64,000 nt of DNA from Silene latifolia (GCF_048544455.1 NC_133536.1:26476152-26540151), one strand, 5' to 3'; positions 11,067 through 23,345 are shown, counted from the stretch's first letter. Numbers and translations are program-made. Notes: generated from the letters alone by a model not told the origin.

Positions 11067-12663
11067 CAGGGGCGGCCAATAAATTATAGAGGCCCTGTTC
11101 GACATATTTATTGGAGGCCCTAAATTACAACCACTAAATACGAATCTCTCACCGCATTAAAAGTGACCTTTCTTCATTTTCATGAATTAAAGCGTAATTA
11201 AATTTGAGTAAAGATATCAAAATTCTAACATATAATACAATAAATTTTAGGTACAATTTTCACCGTAAGAATTGAGATAGCGACCCTAAGACTAAGTCAA
11301 TCAAAGAAATTGACATAGAAACAATGAAAGTATGCATCCCCTATCAGATACCAAACCAACAAGAAATCAAAATAGCAAAAATTACCGAAAAATTGATACC
11401 GTAAAATCAAAAATAAATAGAAGTTTAATGATAAAAAAAATTCATATAAAATAAATACTCATTAACTTACTGTAAAGAAGGCCAATAAATTTGAATAAGT
11501 TATATATAAGTATTTTTTTTTATAAGAAAAGGTGTCAAAAGTGGAAGATGAGATGGAAAAACAAAAGAAATAATACTACATGAGTAGAAGTCAACATACA
11601 GTAACATTAACATTTGTGACTTAAAAATCTCTCTCTAGTTTTCTCTCCCCCTTCTCTCTAAAACACAAAACCTAAATCCTCCCCATTTGCTGCCGCCGTT
11701 CTCCTCCTTCCTCCCACCGCCACCCATCAACCCCCTACCTTATCGCCGGGGATGGGGACTCTCAAGACCTTTCTCCGGCGACCCGTCTCCTCTCTTCCGA
11801 TTAACCCTCCTCCCCTTTCTTACCCACACCCGGTTCTGGATCGTACGAGTCTGCCCGTTCCTCTCGGTCTGCGTGGTGTATGTGGGTTGTTCGGGTCTTA
11901 TCGGACGAGTTTGTTGAGGTGGTGTGGCAGGGTGGTGTTTGGATCTGGTGGTGTTGTGGGTTGGTATGGAGGCGGTGGCTTCCGCTTTTTTTTCCTGTGT
12001 TCCGCTTTGTTTCCTTTATGTTTTTGTTTAATTTTCGCTTTCGTTTTGTTTCGTCTCTCTTTCTGAGGGCTCTGTCTCCGTCTATCGGTGGTGTCTTTCT
12101 CTCAGTTTGAGAGCTTTCGTTTTCTGGTTCGTTTGCAGTTTTCTAATAAGTCAGCAGAAGATCAGCGTTGTTATAGATCGTTATATGGTTTTACATATTT
12201 TGTCCGATTCATGGCTACAATCAATCACGTCAGAAGAAATGGATACTCGTCAAGGAAGATTCGGAGACCCTCTTATGGATGAAAGCCTTTTGCGGCGAAT
12301 CGATGATAGAGACTCTGTTGCAGTGTTTCATTCTTTGAACAAGAATTTATTTCCTATGGCTGTAATCGATTTGTATCCGATTGAGCTTGGCATATGTTGT
12401 AGATGTCGTATGACTTTTTATTAATAATAATGATCTTTTCTCAAAAGAAGTCAACATACAGTCAGATGTGTTTAGTATTGGGTTTGATGCACCAAATATT
12501 TGCGAGATAAAGATGGTTGTCAGTTGTTTTGGGCCTCAATAATTACCATGTACTATTCTTTCTATACAGCTATGTCAAAAGGCTGAACTCGAAAATTTGG
12601 GGCCCTTTTTCTTATGGGCCCCGGTGCCGCGAACTGAAATGCTCGGCCTATGGGCCGTCTCTG
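11067..12663. mobile_element. Non-autonomous hAT-like element
   Basis: Termini CAGGGGCGGCC and GGCCGTCTCTG are inverted with two mismatches. The 8-bp flanks TCTCTAAT (11059-11066) and TCTCTAAC (12664-12671) form a hAT-size target duplication. The uninterrupted copy of the target at 13089-13405 confirms the boundaries. No transposase ORF is visible. Without the nested retroposon it would be about 740 bp. Confidence 0.82.
11603..12445 (+). mobile_element. Retroposed insertion with perfect 17-bp target duplication
   Basis: The 17-bp direct repeat AGAAGTCAACATACAGT lies at 11586-11602 and 12446-12462, a length typical of LINE-type target-primed reverse transcription. The insert starts in a CT-rich leader (CTCTCTCTAGTTTTCTCTCC, about 11625), has a GC-rich first half unlike its surroundings, and ends TTATTAATAATAATGATC without a clean poly-A. 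It could be an internally deleted LINE (5' and 3' UTR ends joined) or a retrocopy of a cellular mRNA. ORFs of up to 105 aa are present, but none is recognised. Confidence 0.75.
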
Positions 12664-13412
12664 TCTCTAACATATATTTTTCTTTTTCATTTTATATGAA
12701 CTATTATCAAGGCATGTAATAAAAGGAAGCGAAAATGAACCTTCGGGTAAATATTAAATAGTATGATTTCTAAATTCTACTTCGTATGTTTTTAAGTTTA
12801 TGTGTTTTTTTTTTGTCAAAACAGGAATAATACATAAAACTTACTTTCATAGTTTCCTAGAAAAAAAACTTACTCTCATAATTAATGGTAAATAAATAAG
12901 TACAAATAATTGAATGAAAAATCTGTAAAATTTCACAATTTACTTTTTGAACCATCATGACTAATTAATCATTTTAATTATGTATTTCCTCTTCCAATTT
13001 AAGTTTTCTCCAACTCCGACCTTTTGATTGTTTTTCTATAAAATTTACTTTACTTTTTTAAGTGGTTTATGTCTTTTTAACCATTATAAGATGAGCGTTG
13101 ATCTCAAAATGGAGATCTTATAATATTTCTTTAAATTTGTTATTAAGCGTATATTGCTGTGTAATTTTACTATTATGCTTTCCCGATCAACCTATTTGAA
13201 TTTGTATTTTTCTATTCATGAGTATAATCATCTCTAACATATATTTTTCTTTTTCATTTCATATGAACTATTATCAAGGCATGTACTAAAGAAAGCGTAC
13301 TAAAAGGAAGCAAAAGTGAACCTTCAGATAAATATTAAATAGTATGGTTTCTAAATTCTAATCGTATATTTTTAAGTTTATGTATTTTTTTTCAAAACCG
13401 GAATAGATTATT

Positions 13413-14799
13413 TGACACGCCTAAAACGTCGCACTAAAAGACGGCCAAATTAACAATTTATATACCACTAAACACACTAATTAACACTAATTATAAACTA
13501 GTAAAATAGTAAGCAAGGGATCGAACCCAAGAGAAGATGGGTTTTGCAATAGTGAAATTAAAAGAGCAATTAGAACAAATTGTGACAAAGTAACAACAAA
13601 TATGTAAAAAGGGGGGGGGGGGTATTTGGTTGAGTTTTCAAAGACAATTAAAGGAAATTCAAACAAGAGTATGCAACAAGTAATCAAGCAAGAGAGTTTT
13701 AAGATGGAAATTAATCAATTTTAAGAGATACTTAACCCGACCCAAAGTTAGGCACTTTAGTTGACAAAACCCCTCAATCAATCCTTCTAATCAATATTAT
13801 TGTCCAATTAGAGAGATTAAATCTCCAAATTCCCTTAATTAGAAGTCAATAACAAGGAAATCACACTTAATAATTGACCCAACTTATCAACTCCTCTAGT
13901 GGAAATCACACACATAGATTCATTAACAAGAAGATGAAGCAATAGGAATCTAATAGGTGGAATTACTCACAATGAAATCACAATTAATGAGCAATCACAA
14001 CTTAATCTCTCCAATGTTAATTAAACCAAGAAGAAATCACATTCATTAGTCTAATAACAAGTTGTTGCAACATGGGATTACAAGGAAATCACACTTAATA
14101 AACCCAACAACAATAAATTAAGGAACTTGGAAAGATTATGTAACAAGGAAATCACACTTAATCACAATAATCTAACAAGTATTCCAAAATTAAGCAATTA
14201 AACACAAGAGATTAAGAACAATAATAATAATTAAGGAAAGATTAGGGAGTCTTACAACCAAAGATTAAGCCTTTGAGTCAGATTAAGAAAGGGAGATTAG
14301 TTCTCTATGATTAGATCTAAACCCAATTCAAAAGATGAAAATATTTCCAAATTACAACTTGATTAATTAAAGTGAACAAAAGATGCTTAACCTACTTGCA
14401 AACATCCTATTTATAGTCTACCGTAACCTAATAATTATGGGCTTAACAAAGGGAAGGCCCGTAATACAAATCACCATGACACCCAGATTTTTCGCACGGT
14501 GCGAGTTCTGGTGTCTGGAAACTCGCACGGTGCGAGTTTGGTCCTGGAGTGCGTCTTTCTTTCGTTCTTCCTTTGATCCTTTGGAAGGCTTTCTCGTGGT
14601 ATTTCTTCAAGCTTGTTCTTGGCTCTTCCTTGGACACTTCTCTCGATCTCTTGGCTTCTTAATCTTCACTTGAAATCATGCTAAATGGTGAAGCACATGG
14701 AATTGGCTAAATAACGTCAAAAACGTCAAAAACCGTCACCAAGTGCTACCAAATGAGCGCAAAATGGTGCTAAAACGTAGTAGAAATAGGAGCTCATCA
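13413..14799 (-). repeat. 3' LTR of element A
   Basis: 1387 bp matching 35691-37069 with scattered substitutions, a different poly-G length (about 13611) and a cluster of differences around the palindrome pair at 14491-14540. It holds the same TATA-like TATTTATA (14408-14415) as the 5' LTR. Confidence 0.93.
14491..14540. repeat. Palindrome pair in the LTR of A
   Basis: Two copies of the CTCGCACSGTGCGAG-type palindrome (14492-14506 and 14522-14537) with a spacer between them. The same pair occurs at 36771-36820, 18085-18132 and 32878-32930. Confidence 0.85.
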
Positions 14800-14813
14800 A
14801 ACACCCCACACTT
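14800..14813 (-). other. Polypurine tract of element A
   Basis: On the minus strand AAGTGTGGGGTGTT abuts the start of the 3' LTR (TGATGAGC), the expected site for priming plus-strand DNA synthesis. Confidence 0.8.
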
Positions 14814-15506
14814 AGCCCATTGCTCGTCCCGAGCAAACTAGAGTAAACCTAATCGCCACCTAGGCCAAGAAGTATGGCCACTCCTAATTCCCCTCTCTTC
14901 ATCTTGCTCTTCCTACTTATATTATCCATCTTCTAAGCACATGGTCACTTTCCTTCATAGCTCCAATAAGTGAGTAAGTGACCCAAATTCCACCAATTCG
15001 AACCTCTCTTCTCTCACTCCCCCTCCTTATGTCATCCCTCTTCTAAGATGATCCTAAGTCCACCAATTCATCCATTCATCCTTTCCCAAAACTCAACACA
15101 TCCTCCTTATTACTCCCCCTTATCACTCCACTTGGTTCACACAAGGCTACCTTGGTCATCAAAGCCTCTCCTAACCTATCAATTAGGCAACCTCAAATAC
15201 CTCCATTCTTCAACAATTCTACAACAACTCAACAACTCAACAACCAAACACAACCTCTCCAACAATGCATAATACAAATCAACACAATCCCGCACAACAA
15301 GTATGCCAAGCACTAGTAACAAAGTAAGCTTCTGAATCCCCCTCCTAGTCTTGGCACACTACTAACCTACCCATCCGGCCTTCTAGAGCTCCACCACTTA
15401 TGTCACCAACTCCAAATGGAAATAGTCATGTATGTGACATGATTTCAAGGCTTCAAAGAGGTCACAAGATTTTCCAATTTTTTTTTTTTTAATTCTCTCA
15501 TTTTGC
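14814..15506 (-). other. Untranslated 3' region of element A
   Basis: C/T-rich sequence between the hairpin array and the PPT. It contains GCTCGTCCCGAGCAA near the PPT, also found in related form in element B (TAGTCCCGAGCAAAA at 41126). No coding sequence. Confidence 0.6.
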
Positions 15507-15671
15507 CTAAACCGCCCTTTCGGGTTTTCGGTTTAGCTCTTTTCCTCACCTCTACTCTCGTGGCTCGCACTCTTTTCTTCATTTTGCCCGGAGCGCCCTT
15601 TCGGGTTTTCACTCCGGCCTCGGCCACTTTCCTATTTTTGCCTAGGATGCCCTTTCGGGTTTTCACCCTAG
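15507..15671 (-). ncRNA. Array of three hairpins with CCC-GAAA-GGG apex (element A 3' region)
   Basis: On the RNA (minus) strand each unit reads outer stem, AAAA, CCC, GAAA, GGG, outer stem. Unit 1 (15507-15536) has an 8-bp outer stem CTAAACCG/CGGTTTAG. Unit 2 (15588-15617) has CCGGAGCG/CACTCCGG (7 of 8 paired). Unit 3 (15642-15671) has CTAGGATG/CACCCTAG (7 of 8). Stem sequences differ while pairing is kept, and the apex is invariant with a GNRA-type GAAA loop. Element B has the same at 41743-41910. It lies between the env-like ORF and the PPT. Function is unknown; candidates are RNA export, stability, packaging or 3'-end formation. Confidence 0.65.
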
Positions 15672-15780
15672 CCGGGTTTTTCTTTCTTTTTTTTCTTCTT
15701 TTCTTTCTTTTTCTTTTTTCTTTTTTTTTTTTCATTTTTTTTCATTTTTTTTCATTTTTTTTTCTTTTTTTTTTTAAATG
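15672..15780. repeat. Pyrimidine-rich low-complexity tract
   Basis: T/C-rich (TTTTTCTTT-type) sequence following the hairpin array on the plus strand. The Lys/Arg-rich frame on the minus strand is a by-product. Confidence 0.7.
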
Positions 15781-15897
15781 AAATACAATGCATGGAATTG
15801 AATATATTACAATATATACATGATACCAACTCATGTCCACCCCACACTTAAATCTTCACTTTGTCCCCAAAGTGTGAGGTGAACACCCTAAACTCAC

Positions 15898-17463
15898 TCA
15901 AGAGTGTGAACTTGAGGCACCTCCATAGTCCGGAGGTCCTCTTCTTCTTCGTGACTCTCTTCTTCTTCTTCTTCGAAATCTAGCCATTTCGGCTCTTGTT
16001 TCCTCAACCTTAGTCTCACTATACCCTTGGTATTGGGTGGGGAATTGCTGCATGAATTGAGCATTCATCGCGGCCACCATATTAAAAGTTGCGTTTGAAG
16101 TATAACGCATCTCTTCCAAATCCTCTTGATAGTGGTGGTAGCGTTTTTCGGTGATTCCCCACCGAGCATTCTTCGTTAGTTGCATTTGGGAGAGGGTAGA
16201 CTCAATGTTTGAGACACGGTTGGTGCTGTTGGTTTGCCATGTGTGGAAGGCCGGGTAGTTGAATTGAGGGTCCGAAAAAAGATATTGTTGTTGTTGTTGT
16301 GGCATTTGGGGTGGAGTGAAGTGGGGCTCATCATACGGGACATTAGGCATGGGTTCATCAAATGGTGCATCATTATGAGGCATGTCACCAAAAGTCAAAG
16401 CCCCCCCCCCCCACTTGCGGTTGCTCTCCTCCCTCATCCTCTTCCGGCTCAACTACTTGGGCTCTATCAACCCAAAGGTACACAAAGGCATCATCGGGAG
16501 GCATGTAAAAATCTTGTGCACTCCCCCAACCCAAGGGTGAGTTAGAGGGACGGGGTAGGTACATGTAATGCTTGGAGCTTTGCCCACCCATGCACCAAAT
16601 GACCAAGGGGGTGATTTTGTCAACCACCTCAATCATTTTGGCGTGCTTCAAGTAATGGTAGTCAATGCGACCACTACCATCGAGTTCATAAGCATTGGGT
16701 GGAAATGGTACACCCGTCTTTTGCACAATCAATTCGATCATGCCCCCAATAAAAATGGTCCCTTTTAGATTCTTTTGTAGTTCAAGGCAACCACTCACAA
16801 ACAAATCCACCCAATCCGGTACTCCCCTCCCTTCCGGGGTCATCGACCATAGACATTGAATTTGTTGATATTGCATTTTTGTTGGTTCGGTCATGACCAA
16901 GAAGTTGGTGTTTATATGACGGCTTAGGAGGCGCAAGACCGGGTTGGGGATGGTGGTATTCTTTGAGTTTCCATGACGCACGTCTCCACTTCCGTAATAT
17001 CATTCCAAAAGGCACTCATCAATTTTTTGTTAAGATTTTCCTTGATGGGGGCTTTGGTGATATGTAGGGCCTCTCGTACCTCATCATAAGTCAATGTATG
17101 GGTAAGGCGGCATGCCCGGAATTTGATCTCCGGGGTCTTGTCCCTCCCTAATTTCACTTTTTCCAACGAAGATAGAAACTCAAAGGTAACACCCCTTCGG
17201 GTGTGTACGGCCATGTTAGTGTAGGCCTCAAGTCCAACTTTTTCCAAGAGAATTCGGGTCAAGTCAAGCATTCCCAATTCCAAAAGAACATCGTGGTCTA
17301 GGAACTTAGTTTGTGCCATAGTTGACACCGAAGCAAACTTCTTCCAATTTGAGAGGGCCTTGTCTCGGAGGCCCTCCTTACCCGAGTATTCATTTTCATC
17401 ATAATCCGAGGCTCCCTTGGGTCCTTTTGAGGAGGAAGCCTCGGTTGCTTTGCCTTTGCCCAT
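15898..17463 (-). pseudogene. Athila env-position ORF of element A (frameshifted)
   Basis: Three consecutive minus-strand frames starting at ATG 17463 (MGKGKATEASSSKG): 17463-16924, 16981-16385 and 16452-15898. Together they form a protein of roughly 510 aa of the kind found downstream of integrase in Athila elements (plant-specific 'putative transposon protein' region with [14 protein letters not shown] and PEGRGVPDW motifs), ending in an acidic, Gln-rich and then Arg-rich tail. No signal peptide or transmembrane segment is seen, so 'env' is positional only. The first frame break is at an ACGG (about 16990), the second in a run of C at 16402-16414. Element B has its homologue at 42082-43778 with a break at the matching codon. 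Confidence 0.7.
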
Positions 17464-18460
17464 TGTAGAACAATTGATTTTTCAGAAAACACAATTTTTG
17501 TGGAAAAGATTTGGGTGAGGCAAAAGAACAAACACCTAATATGCACTACAAAAATGAAGTGCTAATTAGTTATTTGTTGGAATAAAAACACCTCACAAGT
17601 TAAAAGATTGTTTACGGACAACTTCAACACAATTAAACAACTAAATTTCGATTTTGAAGCACTCAAATTCGAAATCTAGTAAACTATGAATGACAAGGAG
17701 AAGAATAAGGTGTTATACCTCCCTTTGATCCTTGTTTGTGTTGTTGGTTGATGAATGCTATCCCAAAATGCTTAAAGTCGTCCCTTAAATCCAATTTGCA
17801 ACCCATAAATCTTCAATTGTTCAATTACTCGAAACCCTAAGTCGAAATAGTCGATGGTTTTGTGGTTTTTCTGCAATTACCTTGCCCAAATTGATGTTGG
17901 GTGATGAAAGTTGATAAAACTTGAAGGTAAATTGCTTGATTTTGATTATTTGAGAAGGGTTTGATGAGTGATTTTTAGGGGGATTAGGGTTATGGTGAAG
18001 AGGGAGTGTGAATGCTAAAGGAATTGGGGAAGAACAAATGAGGATGTCGTGGGAATTGAGGCTGAAATGCATGTCTTCTCGGTTTCTCGCACGGTGCGAG
18101 AAAGGCTCTTAGAAAAGTCGCACCGTGCGACTTTGCTGCTGGAAGTGGTTTTTTTGTTGCTTAATTCTCCACTTTAGCCAATCCTTTTACACATCATTCT
18201 TCCTTCCTTTCTTCACATATGCCCTTGAGTTGGTATCCTATCACTAAAACACACATTAAACCGTCCTAACATGCCAAAAACATTAATGAAAATGCAAATG
18301 ATTTAATTTATAATGCGAGAATTAAAGGATGCAATTAATTTAAACATGAAAAATGCAATAAAGACAATGCAATGCGGAATATAAATATCCAAGGGAAGGA
18401 AATATTTAAAAACTTTTGCAGTTTATTTAACGTCGATGGCTCGACAAAGTTGCATCTTCA
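17464..18460 (-). other. Spacer between integrase and env-like ORF, with palindrome pair
   Basis: Non-coding A/T-rich DNA. It contains the palindrome pair TCTCGCACGGTGCGAGA and AGTCGCACCGTGCGACT at 18085-18132, the third internal site of the A-type motif. Element B has its own motif in the same spacer (44431-44502). Confidence 0.75.
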
Positions 18461-20284
18461 TTAATTTGAGTAAATTGGATCAACAAGGTGGAGTGTTTCC
18501 ACTTCACCCACTTCAATTCCTTCATGATAATGCTTAAGCCTTTGCCCATTCACTTTCAAAACTTTCCCGGATTTCAAGCATTTGATTTCAATTGCTCCAT
18601 ATGGGAAGACACGAACCACTTCATATGGTCTCATCCACCTAGACCTCAATTTTCCGGAGAAAAGTCTAAGCCGATTTTGAAAGAGTAAGACTTTCTCTCC
18701 CACTTGAAACACTCTTCTTGAAATCATATTATCGTGCCATGCTCGTGTTCTTGCCTTGTAAATGGAAGCATTCTCATAAGCATCATTCCGAATTTCTTCC
18801 AATTCTTGAAGTTGAAGTTTCCTATGAAGGCCCGCTTCATTCATTTGCAAGTTGAACGACTTGACCGCCCAATAAGCTCGATGCTCAACCTCCACGGGTA
18901 GATGACATGATTTACCAAAAAGTAAGCGGTAAGGTGACATCCCGATTGGCGTTTTGTAAGCCATGCGATAGGCCCACAAGGCATCATCCAACCTCAAGCT
19001 CCAATCCTTGCGGTCGGGATTCACCGTCTTCTCAAGGATAGCCTTAATCTCCCTATTAGAAACCTCGGCTTGACCGTTGGTTTGGGGGTGATAGGCGGTT
19101 GATACTTTATGAAGTACCCCATACTTTTTGAGAAGAGCTCCAATGGCTTTGTTGCAAAAGTGAGTGCCACGGTCACTTATCAAGGCTTTTGGGAAGCCAA
19201 ACCGAGAAAAGATGTTGGTTTTGATGAATTCTCCAACTACCTTTGCATCATCGGTCTTGGTGGCTTTAGCCTCCACCCACTTGGAGACATAGTCCACCGC
19301 CAAGAGTATATAAATATTGCCACAAGATGCGGGAAATGGTCCCATAAAGTCAATACCCCACACATCAAATATTTCACAATAGATCGTGGGGGTTTGTAGC
19401 ATTTCTCCGCTTTTTGAAATGTTGCCAACTCTTTGGCATCTATCACATGTCTTCACCATAGCATGAGCATCTCGGAATAATGTGGGCCAAAATAAACCGC
19501 TTTCCAAGACTTTTCTAGCCGTTTTCTTGGCTCCGAAATGCCCACCGCAAGCATACTCGTGACAAAATTTAAGAATTGGAAGGATTTCGGTATCCGGGAC
19601 ACAACTCCTAATAACTTGATCGGCACAAAATTTCCAAAGGTATGGGTCATCCCACACATAGTACTTAGCATCACTCTTGATCTTGTCCCGTTGAGAGCGA
19701 GAAAGACCCTTTGGAAACTCTTGTAAGACCAAAAAGTTGACTATATGTGCATACCATGGCTCAATGGATGACAATGCTAGGAGTGTATCATCCGGAAAGG
19801 AAGCTTGTATTGGTGATTCCAAGACTTCTTGAGGCTTCTCTTGCACAATTCGACTTAGGTGATCTGCCACCGTATTAGTTGTGCCCTTCTTGTCCTTGAG
19901 TTCAACGTCAAACTCACTCAAAAGTAGCACCCATCTCATCAAATGGGGCTTGGACTCCTTCTTGTTCACCAAATGCCTTAAGGCGGCATGATCCGTGAAG
20001 ATGATGACCTTGGCTCCAAGAATATAAGGTCGAAATTTCTCTAAGGCAAACACCACCGCAAGAAATTCTGTCTCGTTAGTTGTATAATTTCTTTGAGCCT
20101 CATTCATCATCGTCGACGCATATTGAATAACATGAGGTACTCTTCCTACCCTTTGGCCAAGTACCGCGCCAAGGGCATAATTGCTTGCGTCCGACATTAT
20201 CTCAAACGGTTCATTCCAATTGGGAGGTTGAATTATAGGTGCCGAAATAAGCTTCTCCTTGAGCATATCAAAAGCTCCCTTGCA
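18461..20284 (-). CDS. RNase H and integrase part of Athila A pol
   Basis: A long open frame (about 600 codons) downstream of a TAA at 20285-20287. RNase H motifs: [22 protein letters not shown] and [10 protein letters not shown]. Integrase: zinc-binding HEYACGGH...CDRC, then the DDE triad in WGIDFMGPF (about 19350), [10 protein letters not shown] (about 19170) and [10 protein letters not shown] (about 19065), followed by the Athila C-terminal region ([14 protein letters not shown]). The frame is continuous and all catalytic residues are visible, so this is the best preserved part of element A. It normally makes part of a polyprotein that copies and integrates the element. Confidence 0.9.
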   Translation of the reverse strand, partial: CKGAFDMLKEKLISAPIIQPPNWNEPFEIMSDASNYALGAVLGQRVGRVPHVIQYASTMMNEAQRNYTTNETEFLAVVFALEKFRPYILGAKVIIFTDHAALRHLVNKKESKPHLMRWVLLLSEFDVELKDKKGTTNTVADHLSRIVQEKPQEVLESPIQASFPDDTLLALSSIEPWYAHIVNFLVLQEFPKGLSRSQRDKIKSDAKYYVWDDPYLWKFCADQVIRSCVPDTEILPILKFCHEYACGGHFGAKKTARKVLESGLFWPTLFRDAHAMVKTCDRCQRVGNISKSGEMLQTPTIYCEIFDVWGIDFMGPFPASCGNIYILLAVDYVSKWVEAKATKTDDAKVVGEFIKTNIFSRFGFPKALISDRGTHFCNKAIGALLKKYGVLHKVSTAYHPQTNGQAEVSNREIKAILEKTVNPDRKDWSLRLDDALWAYRMAYKTPIGMSPYRLLFGKSCHLPVEVEHRAYWAVKSFNLQMNEAGLHRKLQLQELEEIRNDAYENASIYKARTRAWHDNMISRRVFQVGEKVLLFQNRLRLFSGKLRSRWMRPYEVVRVFPYGAIEIKCLKSGKVLKVNGQRLKHYHEGIEVGEVETLHLVDPIYSN

Positions 20285-20719
20285 TTATTCACTCATGACA
20301 AATTCAAAATCCTTTTGAAGTAGCTTGCATAGAGGAGCGGCAATCTTGGAGAAATCCTTAATAAAACGCCGGTAGAACCCGACATGTCCTAGGAAAGATC
20401 TCACTTCACGCACATTAGTAGGATAAGGCAAGGTGCGAATGGTATCGACCTTTGCCTTATCAACCTCAATCCCCCTAGAGGAGATTACATGTCCCAAGAC
20501 TATTCCTTCATCAACCATGAAATGACATTTCTCATGGTTGAGAACGAGGTTGGTATCAATACATCTCTTCAAGACCCAAGTGAGATGACTCAAACAATCC
20601 TCAAAAGATTGGCTATGAACGGTAAAATCGTCCATGAATACCTCAATAAAGTCCTCAACATGATCCGAAAAGATGCTCATCATGCACCTTTGGAATGTTC
20701 TCGGAGCATTACAAAGACC
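20285..20719 (-). pseudogene. C-terminal reverse transcriptase fragment of element A
   Basis: Continues the reverse transcriptase after insertion C. It reads [16 protein letters not shown], the catalytic FMDD (20627-20638), then the RT thumb and connection, and ends at an in-frame TAA (20285). Residues upstream of LCNAP come from element C. The N-terminal half is at 32131-32637. Confidence 0.88.
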
Positions 20720-21500
20720 GAAAGTGTAGATACCCGTATCCGTCGATATTGGAATTAATAGAGAACCCGACAAACACCCGATGATGATAGGACACATGTA
20801 TTATTTAGTTGTCATTGTCATTATTTGGAGCTCGTTTTACGATGTAGAATGGGCGCCGTAGATGAAATATTTTATCAATTTAAATGATATTTAAATTAAT
20901 GTTTGTTTTATTAAAGTGAATTCATTTTATTGTTTTAATTTGAATTTATTTTCTTAGATTTATTTTATTGAAAATAAAATATATTTTTGATTTGAAAAAT
21001 CATTCTTTAGTTATTTGATTTGAAAAATCAATTTATATCGTTTATAAACCGTATTTGAAGAACTCGATTTTTACAACGATTTTATACGCGATTTTGAGCT
21101 CGTTTTCTACTTGATTTGGGCTCGATTTTCGACGCACTTTCGGCCCAACCTCCTCTCCCATGACCCGTGTTCGATTCTTAGCTGAAGCCTACCCCAAACC
21201 CTTTGTTTAACCCATCTAATTCCCGTCCCAAACACTCCATAAACAGCCCGCGAATAACACGGCCTCATCCCCTGTTTTGCGTGCTCAAACCCGAGCCTCA
21301 AACCCGCTCCAAACACCACTTAAACCCGTGCACATTAACCCTAAAACATACCCTAGTATCCTACCCATATTACCTTAGCTTAACCACCAAGCAAACCCCC
21401 CATACAAACCCTAAAAACCCCCACGAAATAGCTGATGGACAGCAGCTATGCAAACCGAGCCCGACTGCTTGTTGCTCTCTTAAACCCTACTTTAACTCCC

Positions 21501-21508
21501 TATAAATA
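21501..21508 (+). promoter_or_regulatory. TATA box candidate of LTR C
   Basis: TATAAATA in a C/A-rich context (CTCCC-TATAAATA-CC) within the long LTR. Position and context fit an LTR promoter reading rightwards; strand is inferred from the box only. Confidence 0.4.
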
Positions 21509-23345
21509 CCTTATCTCCACCATACATTAATTCCTCTAAGTTCTCCATACATACTACCATCACTAACCAGCACTAATCTCCACAAACAAACCCTAATTAC
21601 CTCCCAAAACTCTCGACAAAACCGAGACATCCAAACTGAGAAACAGTTTGTGTCTCTCTCGAAATACCATTCGTTCCCCCTTCAAATCTCCATTAAAATT
21701 CGAGTTTCTTGTTCCTAATTAACCATATAACATCCATATACATCTTAGACAAAGATTCACGAGCCAAATTGACATTGAGAGTACACGAATCCCCTCGAAA
21801 AACAGAGTGTCATGAACTCTGTTTTCGCGGCTTTTCCTGTCTGTCCAGTTCTATTTGTGCTCATTTTTCGTGCCCATTAACTCACAACGAGCGTAGTTTG
21901 TTTTAATATCTTTGTTCTACTCTCTTTTTAGTTTTCAAAACATCTTTTAAATCTAATTTTCACCGTGAAACGAGTGAGAAATTGCAGTTTGAAAGTTGCT
22001 GTCCAGATTTACAAAAAAACGTGTTGTTGCTTTGTTCCTTCGTCGACGACGGCCTCTCGAGATAAAATCTACGATCGATTACGACCCAAGACGGTGTCAA
22101 CGATACATGTAGGTTGAGGGTGCATCAAATCCTCCTCTTCTCCCTTTTATTTCGTTTTTTTTATGTTTGTTTTTTATAGTTCGTTTTTACTTTGTTTATC
22201 GTTTTGTTTATCGTTTGATTTCGTTAACTATGAAACTAGTTAGTTTGAGTACGAGTTAAAGTACCACCATGAACACCCGCGTTGACTTGATTCGGAAAAG
22301 AAATCCGCCACATCGGTCGGTCGTATCCCCCTTCTCATTTACATATCCTCGTGTTCAAGGTAGGGCATTAATAAAATGGATTCTAACTTCGTTCCTCGCT
22401 TTTGACCCCTCGTTTGTTTCGTTCAATTCGACCTGCCCTAGGACCCGTTGCATGTTAGTTCGACCTCTGATTGTTAACATATGATGCACTTAGACGACTT
22501 TAGATTGATTAAATAACCTAATTAGACATGTTAGGGTGCTTCGACACAAGCATTAAAATCGGTTAACAATTCTATAACTTAATTGAATACATCTCTCCTT
22601 TCACATGATTTCTCGCTAGTATAAGAGTGTGTGATTAGCACCTTCTTATTAACACTCGACGAGTTAATTTAATTAGCGAACTTGACCTAATTTGACCCTT
22701 TAGGCCGTGTAGAGCACTCGGTTTTAGGCGAAGCCTTCTGACCTCTTTTATCATCGATTTCTAATGTGTATCCCATATCGCTTTGCAAATCTATCTAACC
22801 TAATGAACCTAACCTAGGAACTAGGGTGGCCGTGGCTTGGCTGTGAGTGTGGCCGTGTCTTTTGTCTTTCTTGCTTCTTCTTTATATCATTTGTTCATCG
22901 TTGTTTCGTATTCTGTAGTTACCTTTTGTTTATCGAGTCGTTTCTTATAATTCGTTTGTAATTAGTTTTCTATTTGGTCGAGTCAAATGATTTACAAAAA
23001 CCTTAGTCTTATTTGGTTAGATAGTTGTACTCCAATTCATGTAGGAGCGTAGTAAATCGCATGTTGTTTAAAGCGACATGGCCCGATTTATGCTAATGCA
23101 TGCTTTGGTGTGTGGCCAAATGTCTAATTCGCTGAGATTAAGCGAAAGCACGCATTATGAGGAGTGACCCAAGGCCGTGAGTTATGTAAACCGTGGGCCA
23201 CCCCTTGTGCACGTTTTCCTAGGCCGGATTGGCCGTGTAGGGTGTCGTGTATGATGTCGTATATAGCAATTGTATTCAGATCGAGTTGTATCTTAATTTC
23301 TTGTTGTGTCGGCATGAAATGCCTGGGTTGTAATAGGGTAGATCC

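Larger units (their letters stand above)
10919..13410 (+). repeat. Direct duplication of a host segment (about 310 bp), first copy split by a hAT element
   Basis: Sequence 10919-11066 continued by 12664-12835 matches 13089-13405 (GTTGAACTCAAAATAGAAGTC-type start, CCCGATCAACCTATTTGAAT, TATCAAGGCATGTA, TTTTAAGTTTATGT). The second copy has no insertion and so serves as an empty-site control for the hAT insertion at 11067. The intervening 12836-13088 is unremarkable AT-rich DNA. Confidence 0.82.

Noticed and set aside
15445..15735. Lys/Arg-rich ORF that could suggest a basic nuclear protein
   Set aside because: Arises from the T/C-rich tract and the hairpin array; the covarying stems explain the sequence better.
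15898..17463. True envelope glycoprotein
   Set aside because: Position is env-like, but there is no signal peptide or transmembrane segment in either A or B; the sequence matches the Athila-specific ORF type instead.
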